Assembly: GCA_950022295.1 (NCBI GenBank)
Contig: OX465595.1
Span: forward strand, 434,862,270-434,926,269
From: Bromus sterilis
Lineage: Eukaryota > Streptophyta > Magnoliopsida > Poales > Poaceae
Reading direction: 5' to 3'
DNA length: 64,000 nt
The notes under the pieces are model-generated. The model ran no database searches. It was not told where the DNA came from and saw only the letters and a program-made list of their open reading frames with translations. Position numbers and translations under genes: made by a program. Positions 11,160-20,746 of the stretch are shown here, in pieces (the stretch's first letter is position 1; each line of letters opens with the position of its first letter).

Positions 11160-13110
11160 ATTTATTGATGTCAACTATATAGTTATACATGTATGAAAAC
11201 AATGTCTAATTTTTTCGCATCTAATCATGTTGTTATTATAAAATTTGCATCAATTTTGATTAGTATGGCATCTTTAGAAACCGAATCATATATTTATTGT
11301 ATATCATATTAACCAAATACCAGAACCATACTCATTTATAAAATTTACTAAATAGATTAACGTAACACCCAGGGCCACAAATAATGACAAATTTGTGAAC
11401 AATTTACACGTAAAAATTGTTTTTATAGTATTCAAGAATAAACATGTTACTGGAATTTTCATAAAAAATTATCCTAAGGATGAATTAATTAGTGACATTA
11501 GTATTGCCCTTTGAGAAGAAAGAAAATGAAAAAAATATCTACAACAAATAATGACAATATGTTCACACAATTTAAATATAAATTGTGATTCTCTTATAAC
11601 ATGCAATAATAAGCATATACTAAACAAGTATTCCAATGATTTAATTATTGGCATTGGTGTTACCATTAAAAGTAAATTAAAACAAAATATCGAAGTTTCC
11701 TAAGAAACAAAAATTTAGTGAAATTATATTACCATTATAGAAGAAGTAGGATTTTAAAATTGCACATAATTACACACAGATTATATTTTATTATACTATG
11801 CAAGGATAAGCATATAATAGTGAACTTGTTGCAAATTAGAAGTTTTCTAAGAAGAAATGAATTAGTGTCATTGGTATTACCCTGAAGGAAGAAAGAAAAT
11901 GAAATTAAAATAAATAACAAAACGAAAGTAGTGTAAATTCTTCTGAATTTAGTTAATGTAATATTTTTTTGTCTAAGTTTTTTTCATGTCTAATAGCGTT
12001 GCTATTATTAAAACTGCGTCAACTTTGGTTTGTATGGTATTTACTAAAACTGAATCATAAATTTATTTTATATTGGATTAACTAAAGTATAAAAAAACTA
12101 TGATAAAATTTGCATCAATTTACACATAACTTAACCTCTTATAATATCCAGTATTAAGCATATAGTAGTGGATTTTTCACAAAAAGCATTTAGAAAAATT
12201 AGTTACTCGCATTGATGCTACACTATAAAAATAAAAAAAAACTATAATAAATGAAAATATCAAAAAAATTGAAAGGAATAATGAACCAGCATTACCATTT
12301 AAGAAAAAGTTCATTAAAATTAAAATTCAGTACAGTGACAAAATTTGCAACCCAGTTTACATATTAATTGTACTTTATTGTAATGTGCAAAGATAAGCAT
12401 CTAATGGTATTTTTTTTGCAAATAAGAAGTTTCCTAAGAAGGAATGAATTAGTGGCATTGGTATTACCCTTAAAAAAATATGAGAATAATATAATAAAAA
12501 AATGGATGTTTCTAAGAATTGAATTAGGTGCATTGGTATTATTCTGTAATAAGAAGAAAAAATAGAAATTTATATGTCAAAAAATACACATAAATGGTAC
12601 TCCCTCCGATCCATAATACTAAATGAGTGACACTTATCATGGATCGGAGGGAGTACTATTTTATTATATGCAAGGAATAATCATATACTATTGCAATTCA
12701 CACTTAGTATAATTTCACACATAAAATAAAGTACTTGTGTGTATACTTACCCACACATCCAACGTCCACACCTACACATAAAGAAAAAAGAAAGACCGGC
12801 TCAAAAAGGCGCAACCGCCTTCTTCTACCACCTGTACTAAACTAAAATAAGAAATAAAAAGTTCTCTAAGAAATAATTAATTAGTAGCACTGATGCTATC
12901 GTTAAAAAGGAAAGAATAAACACTTAAAACAAACAATGAAAAAAACTTGCACACAATTACATAGAAATTGCTATTTTCTTTATAATATGCAAAGAATAAG
13001 CACATGATTAGTAGTACCCTTGAAAAAGAAAGAAAAGGAGAAAATCTTAAAGCAATTGATGACAAAACTTGCGCATATTTTACAATAAATTGCACTTGTT
13101 AATGATATGC
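11160..13110. repeat. Degenerate tandem repeat array, unit about 175-200 bp
   Basis: A diverged unit recurs. It contains a phrase like ATGCAAGGATAAGCATATA, then AGAAGTTTCCTAAGAAG, GAATGAATTAGTGGCATTGG, TATTACCCTTAAAAAAG and a run of ACAAATTTGCACACAATTTAC. The AAGCAT landmark appears near 11432, 11607, 11805, 12151, 12391, 12672 and 12988. A longer match (TCTAATcATGTTGcTATTAT then AACTGAATCATA) links about 11217-11330 to about 11987-12095, suggesting a higher-order duplication of about 770 bp. There is no coding capacity, and family membership is unknown. Confidence 0.6.
12600..12653. mobile_element. Very short Stowaway MITE (54 bp)
   Basis: Perfect inverted ends CTCCCTCCGATCCAT / ATGGATCGGAGGGAG are flanked by TA (12598-12599 and 12654-12655). 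Only about 24 bp separates the ends, far less than the usual Stowaway length, so it is an internally deleted copy. Confidence 0.85.
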
Positions 13111-13328
13111 AATTTTTGAACTGTAGTATAATTTATATATATTTATAATGTATAGTAATTACATGTATATTTGCACACACGCCCAACATACATACATACG
13201 GATATAAAAAAACAACTAAAGAAGAAAAAAAACAGCAGCAAACACACATGAAAAAAAAATTAAAGGGTTGTTAAAAAAGTGAACACCTCAATCAAATAGT
13301 AATGAAACAGTGACGTAAAGTTGGACCT

Positions 13329-13385
13329 TCTCGGAAAATAAGGTGCACCTTGTTGATATGAGTAGTCTATCATTTTTATTGAGAT
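13329..13385 (-). repeat. Cassandra LTR start fragment, antisense
   Basis: The sequence AAGGTGCACCTTGTTGATAT followed by GAGTAGTCTATCATT is the reverse complement of the first about 55 bp of the Cassandra LTR at 1328-1385, with a few mismatches. No second LTR or TSD is visible. It ends just before a Stowaway element. Confidence 0.7.
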
Positions 13386-13397
13386 CCCAATCTGTTA

Positions 13398-13490
13398 CTC
13401 CCTTCGATCCAAATTAATTGACGCACATTTAGTATATCTTTAGTACAAAGTTATACTAAGTGTGTGTCAATTAATACGAATCGGAGGGAG
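13398..13490. mobile_element. Stowaway MITE
   Basis: Ends CTCCCTTCGATCC and CGAATCGGAGGGAG are near-perfect inverted repeats, flanked by TA (13396-13397 and 13491-13492). An inner palindrome (AATTAATTGACGCACA with its complement) gives the usual foldback structure. The element is 93 bp. Confidence 0.85.
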
Positions 13491-13492
13491 TA

Positions 13493-15050
13493 CAAAGAGC
13501 ACACCATCAAACACATGAAGAATAAATATTAGGGCAAAACAAAGTGGCAAATTGTGCATCCGCTTCTACTGAGTTTCATTTTTTGCATTATTATATCCAT
13601 CTAACCAATGCACCACATCAGCAAGTCTTTTATTATGTCCTAGGTTAAATATTTTTTGCATTAATTATGTATTGTCATGGTCTATGTATTGGACTCTTGG
13701 AGCATATCCACATAGCTTATGCCTCAATATTTTTTCTTAGAAAACAGAATTATGTTAACTTCAATACACATATATTTTTCTATTATACATCATTTGTTAC
13801 ATGTTTAATGCAATTTCTTGTTTAAAAAATGTAAACTGAAAACACCTTTACATTTTTATTTTACATTATCTTTAACTGTTTTTGTAGTCCTCATTTATGC
13901 ATTTCTTTCAACAAAAATTCCCACCACAACCACAACGTTATATATTGAGAAAGAAAACGTTTGCATTGGTCATCTCAAACTTCAGTCTGTTGTCTCTTCT
14001 ACGTTTCATGAAAGAACGGCTCACCGAAGACCATATCTGCACAAGCTAAACTAATTTTAAATATGATGAATAGCCTCCGGTGCCGCACAATTGGGAAACG
14101 CTTCCTGTCTGTAGTCTGATAGGAGAAGAGTCAAAATCTGACGCCTACATAATTGCTTCATATGTAAAAAATAGAGCAATCTCTTCGATTGCGATTAAAC
14201 CTCCCGCAACCCCCCTAACCTCTCCCTAATATCTCGCCCCGTATCGCTCCTGATTCCACTCGCCGCCAATCGTAGGCACGGCTTGTTGAGCTCTTCCAGC
14301 TCGCAGTTGCACGCTCGATATCCCCTCGCCCAGATCCCATCCCACCTTGCTGCCATTGTTCCACCGCCGATCCAACGACGCCCATGGCAAACAGCATGTT
14401 GCTGCCTTTCCCTTGCCGTTCATCCATCGTTGTTGTCGATCCAACGAGACACGCGTGGAGTAGGCCTACGGAAGCAGCCTCCGTTATCTCCTGCTCCCGT
14501 CACTTGTCGTCCCATCCCATAGCTTCACGCTCCTCACTGCTACCACCGGTGATGGGGATGAGGATCTGGAAGCCAGGAACAAGTCAACGGGAGGGGTGAA
14601 GAGAAGCGTTGGATAATTAACCATGATACGGTTGTTGTGATCTATGGAGGACCTAATTCTCCACGTTGTCGTCTGCCTGCATCCAAGCATGAGAATATCA
14701 TGCTTCGTTGTCACAGATGCAATGCTTCTGAGTATGAATACTGTTTTCTAGTGCCTATGTATGAGATATGGAACATGATTGTTTCGTTCTGTTTACACAA
14801 GCATGACAAAGCTTCAGAAATACTTTGTTCCTGCTTCTACATCCATCAAATTATGCTTCCTATGTCTCACCAACAAATCAAATGCATCGTTATTACATGT
14901 AGCATGCTTCAACCATAATATAATTGTGCATCGGAAGACAACACAAGTGCTTCAAAGCGGAAATTAAGAAGCATGGTTTTAGTGATGGAAGCACGTTTAT
15001 CTTATAATGAAAAACTAATAGGAGTACATGATTATATGGATTGGAGTGAA
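13493..15050. other. Unassigned intergenic region; right part rich in TGCTTC/GAAGCA words
   Basis: I find no convincing gene. Short GC-rich frames near 14215-14600 have no recognisable domain. From about 14690 the words TGCTTC and GAAGCA recur many times. The same bias resumes at 16070-16165 beyond the MULE-like insertion, so an older repeat element probably spans about 14640-16170. Its ends could not be defined. Confidence 0.35.
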
Positions 15051-15061
15051 TATTGAAAAGG

Positions 15062-16043
15062 TAAACGTTCCCACCCGGCCGACCGCCCAAGTGGGTTTCT
15101 CCGGTCGCCTGGCATCCCGCGCGCGGAGGCCCCCGCGAGCCACCGCGAGCCGCTGCCGTCGTGCACCGCCGCCGCCGTTGTCTGCGTTCCGTCGTTGTGC
15201 GCCACTCCGCTAGTCGCTGCCCGCGCCATGGATGTCGCCCGCGTGAAGCTCGAGGAGCTCGCCGCCGTGTCTCTGGGACCTCGTCGGCGTCCTTCCTCTG
15301 CCCAGATCCGGCACCTCCCCCACCAGCCGCGCCCATCCCGGTCCTCCTCCGGCGAGCCCGCTCCTCCCCGTGCCCCCACGTCGCCGGCCATGGCCGCCAT
15401 GGCCATGAGCAGCTCCGTGCACATCCACCAATTTTTTTTCTACAACCATATCTTATTTTTGCTACAACCATATCATACTTTTGCTACAAAGCAACAAGCT
15501 GGTGTTTTTGCTACAACACATAATGTACAGGCGGAATATCTGAGTATGTAATGTTGCAACCAGCGAACCATTTTGTTTCTACCGTTTTATGTTTTTGCTA
15601 CTACCGGCCAAGATTTTTTCTACATCACCACTCCGGAGCTACGACCTCGACGGCAGCCACGATGAATTTTGTTGCAACCGTTAATTTTTCTGCTACAATC
15701 GTTCTATGTTTTTGCTACCACCGTTGTTTATTTTTGTTACGCACAATGTTGCAACCGTTTAAATTTTTGCTTCCACCGTTGTGTATTTTTGCTATTACCG
15801 TTAAGAGTTTTTGCTACAACAAAAAAGTTATAAAGTGATTAACCACAAAAGTTTTTTGCTGCAAAAGCACCAAAAATAAAAATGTTGCATCCGTGTACCA
15901 AAAAAGTTGCGAAAGTACCCTAAATGTTGCAGTCAAAAACGAAGGGGTACACGCGAATCTGGACCGTTAAATCGCGAAGATCAGACGGTCCGCGTCTGAC
16001 CGGCGCAAAAGTAGCGCCGGTCGACCGGCGCCTATCACTGGCC
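15062..16043. mobile_element. Pack-MULE-like DNA transposon with GC-rich captured segment
   Basis: The segment is flanked by an 11-bp direct repeat TATTGAAAAGG (15051-15061 and 16044-16054), close to the 9-11-bp duplications of Mutator-like elements. Near both ends there is a related inverted motif, CCGGCCGACCG on the left (15075-15085) and CCGGTCGACCG in the reverse complement of the right end. The left third (15095-15425) is GC-rich and gene-like but matches no family I recognise. The right two thirds are AT-rich with many repeats of TTTTTGCTACAACC or TTGCTACCACCG. No transposase is present. The classification is inference; the flanking direct repeat is directly visible. Confidence 0.5.
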
Positions 16044-16239
16044 TATTGAAAAGGAATTTTGTAAACATTGTGGAAGCATATTTCTATTGAGTTGAAGCAA
16101 ATTTTATTCATCAAACTTTAGATCGAAGCAAACTTCAACTGCGTCAGAAGCACTGTCGACAAATACCGGAAACAAAATAATGCATTGCAGTTCAGAAATC
16201 ATTTTACCTTAGTAATTAATGATTTTCTAAAAAATGATT

Positions 16240-16650
16240 TCCCAAAAAATATGCAATAATTTGTTTCCATAAAATTAGGATCTTGAGTTAGTAATTATTA
16301 TCAGCATATTCCACGCATGTTGATTGGTTTGTAATCAGGAAACTTCCGGGATGCATCCATGCATGCATCCCTGATTCCTCTAGAATTGTATTTTCCAAAA
16401 AATATGCAATAATTTATTTCCATAAAATTAGTATCTGAGTTATTATCAGCATATTCCACGCATGTTGATTGGTTTGTACTCCCTCCGTTCCATATTAGAT
16501 GACTTGCAAATAGATGTATCTTGAACTAAATGTAGTCTAGATTCATCTATTTGGAAGTCATCTATTATGGAACGGAGGGAGTAATTAGGAAACTCCCACG
16601 CCTGGTGGGATGCATTCATGCATGCATCCCTGATTCCTCTAGGATTGTAT
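16240..16650. repeat. Tandem duplication of about 150 bp, second copy split by a Stowaway MITE
   Basis: Copy 1 (about 16240-16390) and copy 2 (about 16391-16650 minus the MITE) share CCAAAAAATATGCAATAATT, TTATCAGCATATTCCACGCA, TGTTGATTGGTTTGTA and CATGCATGCATCCCTGATTC in the same order. Copy 1 keeps an uninterrupted GGTTTGTAATCAGGAAAC, while copy 2 has the MITE inserted at that TA. Confidence 0.9.
16479..16581. mobile_element. Stowaway MITE
   Basis: The ends CTCCCTCCGTTCCAT and ATGGAACGGAGGGAG form perfect inverted repeats. TA duplications lie at 16477-16478 and 16582-16583. The inner arms (AGATGACTTGCAAATAGATG and complement) fold back almost completely. The element is 103 bp. Confidence 0.95.
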
Positions 16651-16821
16651 CCAACGGTCCGTGAATGGTCTGACAACGAGCTAAGATCAGTAGTCTGATG
16701 CCTAGTAGCTTCCAATTGTTATAGAATAAGAACGAACATAGAGTGACCATGGGGCTGGGCTAGCCTGTAAAACCCAACCGGCCCGGCCCGGCCCACCAAC
16801 GTACCCCTCTCTGAACGAATG

Positions 16822-16829
16822 AAACCCTA
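16822..16829 (+). promoter_or_regulatory. Telo-box (AAACCCTA) upstream of bL36
   Basis: AAACCCTA lies about 100 bp 5' of the bL36 start codon. Telo-boxes are known upstream elements of plant ribosomal-protein and translation genes. Similar copies lie by SF3B6 (20385-20392, antisense) and in CYP22 intron 1 (20952-20959). Confidence 0.5.
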
Positions 16830-16926
16830 ACCCAACCCAACGCGAGAGGCAGAACCCGACACGGCTCGAATCGGATCGGAGGAGCTTGCTGCTGGTGGGG
16901 AAGAAGCGAAGAGGAAGAGGAGGAAG

Positions 16927-18172
16927 ATGAAGGTCCGCGCGTCGGTGAAGCGGCTGTGCGGGTTCTGCAAGGTGGTGAAGCGCCGGGGCATCGTCTTCAT
17001 CCACTGCACCTCCAACCAGAAGCACAAGCAGCGCCAGGGCTTCTCCACCATCGCCGCCTGCCTCCCGCCCCCGCCCCCGCCGCCCACCGCCTCCTTCGCC
17101 GAGTAAGAATGATATTCCCCATCCCACCTCCTCGCGCCCTGCTTCCTCTTTATTAAATTAATTGCCCCCGCGAAGCAGCCTCCGCAAGATTGGTTTGTCT
17201 GGTTGTGTGTGCTCGTGATTCGTAGGACAGATTAAGGTTGTGAAAATTAGAGCAAGTGATGGGATTGGTCCTTGATCCTGGTCCGTAAAGAGCCGAGCAT
17301 CTATGTTTGATATCCAAGTGAGCAACTCTGAGGCCTGTTCATTATTGGTCAGTAGTAACCTGCATCTGGATCATGTGCTTGTATCTCTAGGTTAACTTAC
17401 AGAAATCATTTCTAGTATTTTACACAACAAGAATTACTGAATTACCAATCTCTCTTTACAAGGCAACACTACCCAATACAAAATGAACCCGAACAATAGT
17501 TTCAGCTTGGATGGCATGTTTGTTATCCAACAAAATAAAGCTGGAGGGCTGATTGATTGTAGGCCTTTTGGATCTAGTTTTGTGGAATGTCACCTTATAG
17601 TCTACTCTTGCGGCCCTGCCATAAATATCTTCATGAAGCTATGTGCATCAGTTCAATCTCCTTGGTTTGTCAAGTTGTTCAAACTTTTCGAACTGATTAA
17701 ATGTGAAAGATGTATACCAGTGTAGCCACTTACTGTTTATGTTACACATGCTGAACTATAAAAAAATCTCCATGTGCAATGTCCACAAGTTTGTGTTCTG
17801 AACCAGTTTACCTATTTGTCGCATTATTATGATCGCCATACTAAGTTGAAATATTAACGGGGGTAGGGGGTGGGGGGGGGGGGGTAGAGTGAAACTGCAG
17901 TCAGAACACAACAGTTGGGGTTGCCAAAGATTGCCTTTGCTAATAGTTTCTTCTGGGTGTAGAAGAGTACTACAATATGCTTCTCCTTTCGGTGCCAGAT
18001 CCTGAATTCTTATTGGTTAATCATTTGTTCAGTAGGACTATCCTATTACCTAACTTTACACTTGATCTCATATTTGCTTTGTAGGGCTTCCAAGGTGGCC
18101 CGGCAGGAGATGTCAACCAAATTTAACTGGCCACTGGGTCTCGCTGCCCTGCTCAAGAATGGTGACAAATGA
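16927..18172 (+). CDS. Ribosomal protein bL36 (mitochondrial-type, nuclear gene, 2 exons)
   Basis: The exons are 16927-17102 and 18085-18172 (GA|GTAAGA donor, TTTGTAG acceptor), giving 87 residues. The first 38 residues, beginning MKVRASVKRLCGFCKVVKRR, form a complete bL36, the smallest protein of the bacterial-type large subunit. The zinc ligands C11, C14, C27 and H33 are present, and the fold ends HKQRQG. A plant-specific tail of about 49 residues follows: a proline run, then TKFNWPLGLAALLKNGDK from exon 2. Plastid bL36 is normally plastid-encoded, so this nuclear copy most likely serves mitochondria; no separate presequence is visible. If the 982-bp intron were retained, a stop at 17104-17106 would end the protein after 59 residues, which would still include the whole bL36 core. 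Confidence 0.9.
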
Positions 18173-18655
18173 TCAGATGATGAATACTAGCTAGTCGGTG
18201 TTTCGATATAAAGTGGAGCTTCCAGTTGAGTAATTCATGTAACAGAAAAAATAGAATATCATTGTGTATCCGTTGCCATTGTTTAAATTCTTCGTTTCAT
18301 GCAATAATATAGGCATACACTATTACTTTGCCCCCTGAAATGTTTGATTTGAAGAGAGCCGCTTTGACTTAACTCTCCTTGCCACCATCCTGGGTTCATC
18401 ACATTTTTTTGCTTGCTTGCTTAATGACAATAGGGCGTGCCTCCTGTATGTTGCATCAGCTGTTCCTGGAACCAAAAGAACTTACAAATAAGAGGACTCT
18501 GTTTTGTTTTTATCTTAAGTTCCAGGAGGCAGAAGGACGCTCTGAACACATCGAAACAACGTGGTCTTCAGTGGGATTCCTTCGTCAGTGAGCACGGTGC
18601 TCCGATAGATCTACTGCGAAGGGTACAATTGGCACGCGGCCAAGTTGCTTGGAGA

Positions 18656-18732
18656 GGATAGGTCATTGCCAATTCGGATGGTAGAGTGGGCTAAGGATAG
18701 GTCATTGCCAATTCGGATGGTAGAGTGGGCTA
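18656..18732. repeat. Perfect 39-bp tandem duplication
   Basis: GGATAGGTCATTGCCAATTC and the 19 bases after it are repeated immediately at 18695. The two copies appear identical, so the duplication is recent. It lies downstream of bL36 and outside any recognised gene. Confidence 0.9.
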
Positions 18733-18799
18733 GTAGCGAGTAGTCCGCATGTGGGGTTTGGCCATGTTGGCCATGGCGTTCCTGATGGTGTAACTTGTA

Positions 18800-18893
18800 C
18801 TCCCTCCGATCCTAAAAAAGCGTCTTGGAAAAATAACTAAGATAGTTATAGTTTATAGTGTAACTTGCGACATTTTTTTAGGATCAGAGGTAG
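18800..18893. mobile_element. Stowaway MITE
   Basis: CTCCCTCCGATCCTAAAAAA and TTTTTTTAGGATCAGAGGTAG are inverted ends with two mismatches, flanked by TA (18798-18799 and 18894-18895). The element is 94 bp. Confidence 0.85.
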
Positions 18894-18895
18894 TA

Positions 18896-19954
18896 CTAAA
18901 TACCGTCATGCGTCTGAAAGAGATCATACTCTACAAAACTAAGAAATAGTCGTCTCACAATAAACATGACAGACCTCACCAACACTGACCTGCCGATTGA
19001 CATAACATGTTTCAGTAAATTCGAGAAAAGGCTTGAACTATAAAGTATACAGTGAGATATCACTTGTGATCCTACCATCGCTTAAGAAATCCATGAATAA
19101 AAACTAATACTAGTACATAGCAGCTTACATAGCACAACCAGCACTAGCAAACCATAACAGGTATTAACAAAATCACATAGCATGATCGAAACCAACAACC
19201 ATCACCCTTTAGCATCGCAGCCAATGGAATATATTGGTACATGGTGAAGTCAATAAAAGTTATTTATCTCTGGAGCTGGAGTCCACAGTCAAACATAATT
19301 CCATACACATACAACGTACCAGAAAACACACAGCATTATAAGCACAAAGACAGAACATCAAAGCAACAGCAAAATGCAAACAAACACACCTGAATTAGTA
19401 TTAATAATGTTATAGCATCAAGAAACACACAAATCCCTGTCATGTCAAATATTTGGTTCTCTTAATACATGTAGCATAATCGTATTTGGTTATCTGAATA
19501 GAGTTTCCACCTCCATGTAGCATAATCTGAACAACCACATACAGGTGCATATCACAACTTCCAATCCAAAATCACTATTTATAACCTACCAATGCATCAA
19601 ATTCAACTGAGCACCAAAACACACAACAATCCCTTTAGATGTTATCATCGAGTCAAGTTCATCATCAATATGCAAATGAGGCGCACAGAGCACGGTCTAA
19701 ACCCAGCGATGCCAGAAGGGTAATCTGAAAAATCGATACCTGCAGCATACATATATTACCTACTGAAGTATCAAATTAAACTGAACATCAAAAGCACAGG
19801 ACAAACCCAAGCAGATGCTATCAATCACCAGACATGTTCATCATCATTCAATACACAACATAACGCAGCGAGCACAAATTACAGGACCAATTCAACAGTT
19901 TCTCTCGGCGATTTCTAAACTAAAAACAGCACAGGGCGGAGCAACCCGCTCGGA
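18896..19954. other. Intergenic sequence, probably including the SF3B6 3' UTR
   Basis: No ORF with a recognisable domain and no repeat structure was seen. Because SF3B6 is read leftward, the part nearest 19954 is expected to hold its 3' UTR. The rest is AT-rich plain sequence. Confidence 0.4.
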
Positions 19955-20344
19955 TCAGGCGTCGTTGGCCGAGGGGGTCTTGGATCCGATGCCGTACTTC
20001 TCCTGGAGCCTGGTGATCTCGTCCTCCTTCTTCTTGATGTCCGTCTTCTTGGACATCCTGTTGAGCTGCGAGTAGAGCACGATGAGGTAGCGGTTGGCGA
20101 CGTTGAAGCCCGAGAGGTGGTCGACGGCGTTCTTGGCGTCGTAGATGTCCTCGTAGACGACGTAGGCCGTGCCCCTCGTGTCCTTGGCGTTGCCCAGCCG
20201 GATCTGCCGGATCGCCCCGTACTTGCCGAAGATGTCGTACATCTCCTCGCTCGAGATGTTGAACGGCAGGTTCCGCACGAACAGCGCCCTGTTCACCTCC
20301 GGCGGCAGCCTCGCGTTCCCCTTCCGAAGGCTCGCCGCCGCCAT
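19955..20344 (-). CDS. SF3B6: Splicing factor 3B subunit 6 (SF3b14/p14), single exon
   Basis: This gives 129 residues from an ATG at 20344 with no intron. The protein is close to human p14 (about 125 residues). Its RRM spans about 18-95, with RNP2 ALFVRNLPFNI and RNP1 RGTAYVVYE. The family signature EEMYDIFGKYGAIRQIR and the block DHLSGFNVANRYLIVLY are present. The C-terminal KKKEDEITRLQEKYGI matches the helix that follows the RRM. In the U2 snRNP the protein binds SF3B1 and lies near the branch-point adenosine in the nucleus. It is divergently paired with CYP22, another spliceosomal gene. A telo-box (20385-20392) lies just upstream on the same strand. The sequence looks fully intact. Confidence 0.95.
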   Translation of the reverse strand: MAAASLRKGNARLPPEVNRALFVRNLPFNISSEEMYDIFGKYGAIRQIRLGNAKDTRGTAYVVYEDIYDAKNAVDHLSGFNVANRYLIVLYSQLNRMSKKTDIKKKEDEITRLQEKYGIGSKTPSANDA

Positions 20345-20746
20345 CTCCGCCTCCGCCGCCGCCGAGTTCCTCTGCTCCGCCGCCTAGGGTTTGGTTTGGG
20401 TGCTCGGTGGTGTCTGGACCAAATCGATTTGGGGGTGGTTTGCTTCGGGCCTCCCTGCCTTCCTTATTACGGTGGCGATATCTTACCGACATCGGAACGG
20501 GATAGCCGGCTGACATGTGGCCCCGGAGATCGAATCAGGACCCACATGGCAGTGAGACGATCTGAACCGAGGGTCTCGAACGTTCGGGGCTTTCTGGCAC
20601 GAATCTTGGCGCATATCGGCTCGCCTCCGTCTTTCTTCCGCGCCGCCGGGGATTCCTCTGCTCGAACTCGAAGCTTCTTCCGGCCCCCGCTCGTCTCCCG
20701 AAGCTTAGCGGAAGCTTCCACGGGCGTACCTCGAGCACCGACAGGC
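20345..20746. promoter_or_regulatory. Shared bidirectional promoter between SF3B6 and CYP22
   Basis: Only 402 bp separates the two start codons, so the 5' UTRs and core promoters of both genes must lie here. The region is GC-rich with no clear TATA box on either strand. A telo-box AAACCCTA faces SF3B6. That the promoter is shared is inferred from geometry. Confidence 0.6.

Noticed and set aside
14893..15551. Several overlapping ORFs on both strands
   Set aside because: GC-rich segment in a MULE-like insertion, with no family match. It may be a captured gene piece but not a working gene.
17103..17106. bL36 ending at the first TAA after exon 1
   Set aside because: A good donor GA|GTAAGA overlaps it, and the spliced second exon adds a conserved plant-type tail. 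Intron retention stays possible.
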